NCBI GenBank assembly: GCA_902772615.1
Contig: CACYBC010000203.1
Span: forward strand, 1 to 10,151
DNA: 10,151 nucleotides
Direction: 5' to 3'
From: an uncultured Ruminococcus sp.
Lineage (GTDB): Bacteria > Bacillota > Clostridia > Oscillospirales > Ruminococcaceae
Shown here: positions 6,992-10,151 of the stretch, in pieces
How positions within the stretch are numbered: the first letter of the stretch is position 1
How the letters are laid out: each line of letters opens with the position of its first letter
Translations under genes and position numbers: made by a program
Notes under the pieces: generated by a model
What the model saw: only the letters and a program-made list of their open reading frames with translations
The model's database searches: none
Told to the model about the DNA's origin: nothing

Positions 6992-7930
6992 TCAGACCTC
7001 CAGGGCTTCATTAAGCCACTGAAGAGTATCATTATAGAACTTATCCCTGCCGGTCTCATTGTGAAGTTCATGTCTCTGACCCGGGTACAGCCTCATTTCC
7101 GCCCGTTCGCACCCTGCGGCTTTCATCATATCGTATACGACTTTGACTCCCTCGCCGTAATCCCCGACAGGATCATCTTCACCCGAAGCCAGCAGGTACG
7201 GGATGTCTTTTCTGAGCTTTGGCGCCCAGCCTTTTTCCAGGACCTCGTCCAAAACTCTGGTGAGGTCCCTATATGCGGATAGCGTAAAAGTAAACATGCA
7301 GAACGGATCGTTCACATATTCTCTGAGTTTCTCCGGATCACTGGTGACCCATTCGAATCCGGTGGGATGATCCTTGATCCTGCTGCAATATGAACCGAAT
7401 GAGAAATCAGTGATCAGCCGGCTGCGATGTCTGTCTCCCTTGAACAGCTGTATTGCTGAGATGATCGCTTCTGACGCCTTGCCTGCCGGGTTTGACCCGT
7501 CCGTTCCTTCAAAGATGTAGGCATCTGCTCCGTCTTTGTAGTCAGCAGCATATTTTCTCGCAAGGAATGAACCCATAGAGTGTCCAAGCATGGCAAGGGG
7601 CAGCCCGGGGTATCTCTCGTGCAGGATCTCAGTGACCTTCCTGAGATCTCTGACCATCAGCTTATATCCGTCCTTTTCAGCAATATAGCCGAGGTCTTCT
7701 GTTGTTCTGACGGAATGGCCGTGCCCAAGATGATCATTTCCGCATACAACATATCCATGCCGTGCAAGGAAAGATGCAAACTCATCGTAACGTTCTATAT
7801 ATTCGCACATACCGTGTGAGATCTGAAGCACAGCTTTCGGAGCAGTGCTGTCATCACTCCAGGTAACCATATGCAGCATAGTCTTGCCGTCGCTGGACAG
7901 GATCTGGTCTGTTTTCCTTTCTAGGCTCAT
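6992..7930 (-). CDS. Alpha/beta hydrolase, lysophospholipase/monoacylglycerol lipase-like
   Basis: A 312-residue cytoplasmic alpha/beta hydrolase of the PldB/monoglyceride-lipase (Hydrolase_4) group, whose members cut acyl esters of lysophospholipids or monoacylglycerols. Visible features are the oxyanion-loop HGMCEY (39-44), GNDHLGHGHS (64-73), which is characteristic of this group, the nucleophile elbow GHSMGS with Ser118, the acid Asp253 in SGEDDPVGD (249-257), and the histidine His287 in GQRHELHNE. No signal peptide is seen. The ATG at 7930 is backed by GGAGGA with 5-nt spacing. It is first in a two-gene transcript with the ABC-F gene 12 nt downstream; the two share no obvious pathway. 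The lipid genes nearby make a lipid-turnover role plausible, but that is inference. Short esters or other substrates cannot be excluded. Confidence 0.92.
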   Translation of the reverse strand: MSLERKTDQILSSDGKTMLHMVTWSDDSTAPKAVLQISHGMCEYIERYDEFASFLARHGYVVCGNDHLGHGHSVRTTEDLGYIAEKDGYKLMVRDLRKVTEILHERYPGLPLAMLGHSMGSFLARKYAADYKDGADAYIFEGTDGSNPAGKASEAIISAIQLFKGDRHRSRLITDFSFGSYCSRIKDHPTGFEWVTSDPEKLREYVNDPFCMFTFTLSAYRDLTRVLDEVLEKGWAPKLRKDIPYLLASGEDDPVGDYGEGVKVVYDMMKAAGCERAEMRLYPGQRHELHNETGRDKFYNDTLQWLNEALEV

Positions 7931-7960
7931 AGTAATCCTCCGCTTTGTATTGCATTTTAT

Positions 7961-7968
7961 ATTATAAT
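7961..7968. promoter_or_regulatory. Palindromic -10 element between divergent genes
   Basis: ATTATAAT gives TATAAT on the plus strand (7963-7968) toward the metal exporter and on the minus strand (7966 to 7961) toward the hydrolase. No good -35 box lies 16-18 bp away on either strand, so these are -10 candidates only. The 10-mer ATTATAATGA here (7961-7970) recurs exactly at 4395-4404. Confidence 0.45.
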
Positions 7969-7987
7969 GAATAAGAAGAACAAAAGG

Positions 7988-8016
7988 AAACGCCTCGGTA
8001 AAGCGGCGTTTTATTT
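7988..8016 (+). terminator. Terminator-like hairpin in the leader of the metal-exporter gene
   Basis: AAACGCC (7988-7994) pairs with GGCGTTT (8005-8011) across a 10-nt loop, and TTTTATTT follows directly. It lies downstream of the candidate plus-strand -10 box (7963) and 24 nt before the ATG at 8040. No plus-strand gene upstream needs a terminator, so it could be an attenuator for the exporter gene. Alternatively it is a stop for stray transcription. No known riboswitch consensus was recognised. Confidence 0.5.
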
Positions 8017-8039
8017 ACTGCTGAAAAGACGGTGTTGCA

Positions 8040-8906
8040 ATGTTTGAAATTCTGATCGATGCATTGATCGATGCGCTGGAGGATTCAGCTAAGCTGATTC
8101 CCTTTCTTTATGCATCGTATCTTTTCATTGAATTCATTGAACATGAAGCGAGCGAGAAGCTTTCCTCACGTCTTTATTCCCTGGGTACGAAAGGCCCTTT
8201 TCTTGGTGCTGTGGCAGGTCTTATGCCGATGTGCGGTCTTTCTGTGACAGCCTCGGATCTCTTTGCCAGCCGACTGATCTCTGCCGCCACACTGATCGCG
8301 GAGTTTACTGCTGAAACTGATGAAGCAATCCCCATACTTCTGGGTACCTCAGGTTTCCGGGTCAAGGGACTGCTCCTGGCTCTCCTGTCGCTGGTGATAG
8401 GAATAGTTTCCGGCATCATCGCGCAAAAAGTGTTTCCGGACGATCTCGATCGTGAGCATTCTCATCATGAACATGAGCTCATGCATAGCGACTGCGAACA
8501 GGACGAGTGCGAAAAAGAAGGGCTGTTCACCACAGCACTTATCCACACCTTGAAAAGTCTGGCTTTTGTGCTCGGCGCCATCTTTGTCGTGAATCTCCTC
8601 GTCGGGATCGCAGGCGAAGAAAAGGCCGCGTCCCTGTTCAGCGGAAGCGATTCGGTAGAGCCTCTCATAGCTGCCCTGACCGGTCTCATTCCCAACTGTG
8701 CTCCTTCCATCATCCTCTCGGAATTCTACATGGAAGGCCTGATCAGTTTCGGGTCACTGATATCCGGACTGACTATGAATGCCGGCGTAGGGCTCGCCAT
8801 GCTGTGGAAGTACAACCGGGACAAGAAGCAGAACCTTCTTATTTGTCTCTTCATCTTCGCTGTATCCGTTTTGTTCGGCTACATCATCCAGCTGACGGGG
8901 ATCTGA
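8040..8906 (+). CDS. Putative ArsP_2-type multi-spanning heavy-metal exporter (annotated elsewhere as arsenic efflux or putative manganese transporter)
   Basis: A 288-residue polytopic membrane protein matching the putative 10TM heavy-metal exporter family (ArsP_2). It has two pseudo-repeats, each with a G-L-x-P-x-C motif in a helix: GLMPMCGLS (60-68) and GLIPNCAPS (215-223). Cys65 and Cys220 could bind metal. Between the halves is a hydrophilic loop (about 134-160) rich in His, Asp, Glu and Cys, including EHSHHEHELMH (139-149) and two cysteines. Such loops are typical of transition-metal transporters. The N-terminal LIPFLYASYLFIEFIEHEA also fits the family. The ATG at 8040 is in the expected place, but its Shine-Dalgarno is weak. 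The leader carries a terminator-like hairpin. An AbrB-type membrane protein follows 28 nt downstream. The family is fairly certain; the metal and direction of transport are not shown by the sequence. Confidence 0.82.
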   Translation: MFEILIDALIDALEDSAKLIPFLYASYLFIEFIEHEASEKLSSRLYSLGTKGPFLGAVAGLMPMCGLSVTASDLFASRLISAATLIAEFTAETDEAIPILLGTSGFRVKGLLLALLSLVIGIVSGIIAQKVFPDDLDREHSHHEHELMHSDCEQDECEKEGLFTTALIHTLKSLAFVLGAIFVVNLLVGIAGEEKAASLFSGSDSVEPLIAALTGLIPNCAPSIILSEFYMEGLISFGSLISGLTMNAGVGLAMLWKYNRDKKQNLLICLFIFAVSVLFGYIIQLTGI

Positions 8907-8934
8907 TCCCGGGCTCTTCCTCCAAGGAGAGAAA

Positions 8935-10002
8935 ATGGACAATCTCACTATGTTTCTCATCACGATCGCGATAGGGGCGACCGGCGGTCTTATAGCCAGA
9001 AAGCTCGGGATACCTTCCGGAGCAATGGTCGGATCCATGTTCTTCGTGATCATATTCAACCTGATAACCGAGAAAGCCTACTTCATCCCTGATGTCAAAA
9101 CAGGGCTTCAGATACTCTCAGGCGCCATGACAGGATGCCGCGTAGGCCGTGAAGATGTGGAAGGGCTGAAAAAGCTTGTCAAACCTATCATACTGCTTCT
9201 CTCCGCGTTCATCCTGATGAACTTCACTTTCGGCGGTCTCATGATCCTGTTCACTGACCTTGATGTTCCGACAGCGCTGTTTGCCACCTCTCCCGGCGGA
9301 GCCTCGGATATGGCTCTCATAGGCGAGGAACTCGGAGCTAATCCGGCGTATATCGCGCTGCTGCAGGTCCTAAGGCTGCTGATAATCTTCACCTGCTGTC
9401 CCCCTCTGTTCAAATACCTCTTCCGCACGGGAAGAATGAAAAAAGGCGAAGGAACGGAGGATCCCGGAATACCCGCGCAGCCCGGAATGCCGGACAAGAC
9501 GAACTGGACAAAACTGGTTCTGGTCTTTGCCGTATGCACAGCCGCAGGCTTGTTCTTCAGATGGCTCGGAATAACTTCCGGAGCCATGCTCGGATCGATG
9601 CTCGCCGGAGCCACCTTTACGGTATTCATGGGCAAGAACCGTTTCCCTTCTCAGATCAGGGTATGCATGTCCATTCTTTCCGGAGCATTTATGGGGTGCC
9701 GCTTTTCCAGAGCGGACCTTGCCAATATAGATGTTTTGGCAATTCCCATACTCATCATGCTGATAGGCCTTATCGTATTCATACTGTTCAATGGCTTTCT
9801 GGTCAGCAAGTTCACAGACCTCGATTATCCTACGGCACTATTCGCCTCCACTCCAGGAGGTATGACCGAGATGGCTATACTGGCTGAAGACATGGGTGTG
9901 GACTCATTCAAGGTCTCGATCCTTCACACCATCAGACTGTTCTTTGTAATAGCTTTCTTCCCGACCATGAACAAGCTCCTCTGCAGCCTGTTTATCAGGT
10001 AA
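8935..10002 (+). CDS. AbrB family membrane protein with internal duplication (putative transporter)
   Basis: A 355-residue integral membrane protein of the AbrB-duplication family (once called ammonia-monooxygenase-like; unrelated to the DNA-binding AbrB of Bacillus). About ten hydrophobic segments are visible and there is no DNA-binding domain, so the frequent label 'AbrB transcriptional regulator' would be misleading. The two halves repeat in register at a 187-residue offset. Pairs are ARKLGIPSGAMVGSM (21-35) with FRWLGITSGAMLGSM, LQILSGAMTGCR with MSILSGAFMGCR, and FTDLDVPTALFATSPGG (106-122) with FTDLDYPTALFASTPGG (293-309). A hydrophilic linker at about 165-191 joins the halves. The ATG has AAGGAG 5-6 nt upstream. 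It lies 28 nt after the exporter gene and ends at a strong terminator, so the two are probably one transcript. The biochemical function of the family is poorly known; a transport role is inferred from topology. Confidence 0.9.
   Translation: MDNLTMFLITIAIGATGGLIARKLGIPSGAMVGSMFFVIIFNLITEKAYFIPDVKTGLQILSGAMTGCRVGREDVEGLKKLVKPIILLLSAFILMNFTFGGLMILFTDLDVPTALFATSPGGASDMALIGEELGANPAYIALLQVLRLLIIFTCCPPLFKYLFRTGRMKKGEGTEDPGIPAQPGMPDKTNWTKLVLVFAVCTAAGLFFRWLGITSGAMLGSMLAGATFTVFMGKNRFPSQIRVCMSILSGAFMGCRFSRADLANIDVLAIPILIMLIGLIVFILFNGFLVSKFTDLDYPTALFASTPGGMTEMAILAEDMGVDSFKVSILHTIRLFFVIAFFPTMNKLLCSLFIR
8983..9939 (+). repeat. In-register internal protein duplication (period 187 residues, 561 bp)
   Basis: Residues 17-148 (8983-9378) and 204-335 (9544-9939) of the AbrB-family protein align with the same 187-residue offset in at least three separate motif blocks. 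In the block 106-148 versus 293-335, 21 of 43 positions are identical by hand count. The repeat is recognisable in protein only. Confidence 0.85.
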
Positions 10003-10018
10003 CAAAAAAAGCGCAAAC

Positions 10019-10050
10019 AAAAACAGCCTGCGTATGCAGGCTGTTTTTTT
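10019..10050. terminator. Bidirectional intrinsic terminator between the AbrB gene and rplL
   Basis: CAGCCTGC (10024-10031), a GTAT loop, and GCAGGCTG (10036-10043) are flanked by five A on the left and seven T on the right. The stem can extend by A-T pairs. It serves the AbrB-family gene on the plus strand and rplL on the minus strand. Confidence 0.92.
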
Positions 10051-10065
10051 GCTTTAAAAGCTGTA

Positions 10066-10151
10066 TTATTTGACCTCTGTGGTTGCACCGGCCTCTTTGA
10101 GCTTTGCAACGATTTCGTCGGCCTCTTCCTTGGAGATGCCGGCCTTGACGG
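10066..10151 (-). CDS. rplL: 50S ribosomal protein L7/L12, C-terminal end only
   Basis: On the minus strand, from the window edge to a TAA at 10068-10066, 27 codons read VKAGISKEEADEIVAKLKEA followed by GATTEVK. This is the last helix-strand part of the L7/L12 C-terminal domain, where K-E-E-A-E/D-x-I/L and K-L-x-E-A-G-A are strongly conserved. L7/L12 forms the ribosomal stalk that recruits translation GTPases. The rest of the gene, about 95 residues, is outside the window. A terminator follows within 16 nt and the next gene is convergent, so rpoB, the usual downstream neighbour, is absent here. The piece is short, but the match is distinctive. Confidence 0.9.
   Translation of the reverse strand, partial: VKAGISKEEADEIVAKLKEAGATTEVK

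Noticed and set aside
7931..8039. yybP-ykoY (Mn) riboswitch before the metal exporter
   Set aside because: The spacer is short and I could not find the conserved aptamer segments; only a simple hairpin with a T-rich tail is visible.
8898..8912. Short GGGATC/GATCCC inverted repeat at the end of the exporter gene as a terminator
   Set aside because: The stem is very short, with a one-base gap and no T tract; the downstream gene follows with its own ribosome binding site.
9108..9635. Minus-strand 175-codon frame opposite the AbrB-family gene
   Set aside because: It mirrors a repeat-bearing membrane protein gene and has no family features or start signal.
8935..10002. AbrB transcriptional regulator
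   Set aside because: The protein is almost entirely membrane helices with an internal duplication and no DNA-binding fold; the name belongs to a different family.

Overview
This window looks like chromosomal, mostly housekeeping DNA from a Gram-positive anaerobe of the Clostridia type (Bacillota) with balanced base composition. The evidence is strong AGGAGG-type ribosome binding sites, several TTG/GTG starts, compact intrinsic terminators, and families common in that group: a DHHW acetyltransferase-like protein beside an AlgI-type MBOAT, a DagK/YegS lipid kinase, an ABC-F protein with a C-terminal coiled coil, and a 10TM metal exporter of the ArsP_2 type. The genus cannot be told from the sequence. 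There is no IS element, phage gene, CRISPR array or tRNA.

Layout, left to right. (1) Positions 1-2019, plus strand: the 3' part of an AlgI-like membrane O-acyltransferase, followed after 12 nt by an extracytoplasmic DHHW/AlgX-like protein. Together they look like a surface-polymer O-acetylation pair. (2) Positions 2078-4356, minus strand: a tight three-gene lipid operon, pgsA-cdsA-lipid kinase, with 1-nt gaps. (3) Positions 4433-4987, plus strand, divergent from pgsA: a small HAD-IB phosphatase resembling PgpC-type phosphatidylglycerophosphatases. Regions 2 and 3 could encode a local route from diacylglycerol to phosphatidylglycerol: DAG to PA (kinase), PA to CDP-DAG (CdsA), CDP-DAG to PGP (PgsA), PGP to PG (candidate HAD). 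(4) Positions 5111-7930, minus strand: a lysophospholipase/monoglyceride-lipase-like hydrolase, then an ABC-F translation-type ATPase 12 nt downstream. (5) Positions 8040-10002, plus strand: a His-rich ArsP_2-type metal exporter and an AbrB-duplication membrane protein, probably cotranscribed. (6) Positions 10066-10151, minus strand: the last 27 codons of ribosomal protein L7/L12 (rplL).

All three convergent junctions carry one symmetrical A-stem-T hairpin that can terminate transcription from both sides. Both divergent intergenic regions contain the same 10-mer, ATTATAATGA. Its palindromic core gives a TATAAT -10 box on each strand. No stretch over 300 bases lacks a gene; the longest gaps, 4988-5110 and 7931-8039, hold terminator or promoter/leader elements.

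No clearly new system is visible. The best candidates for follow-up are the local phosphatidylglycerol module with its unassigned phosphatase, the metal exporter/AbrB pair with a hairpin-bearing leader, and the acyltransferase pair whose substrate is unknown.
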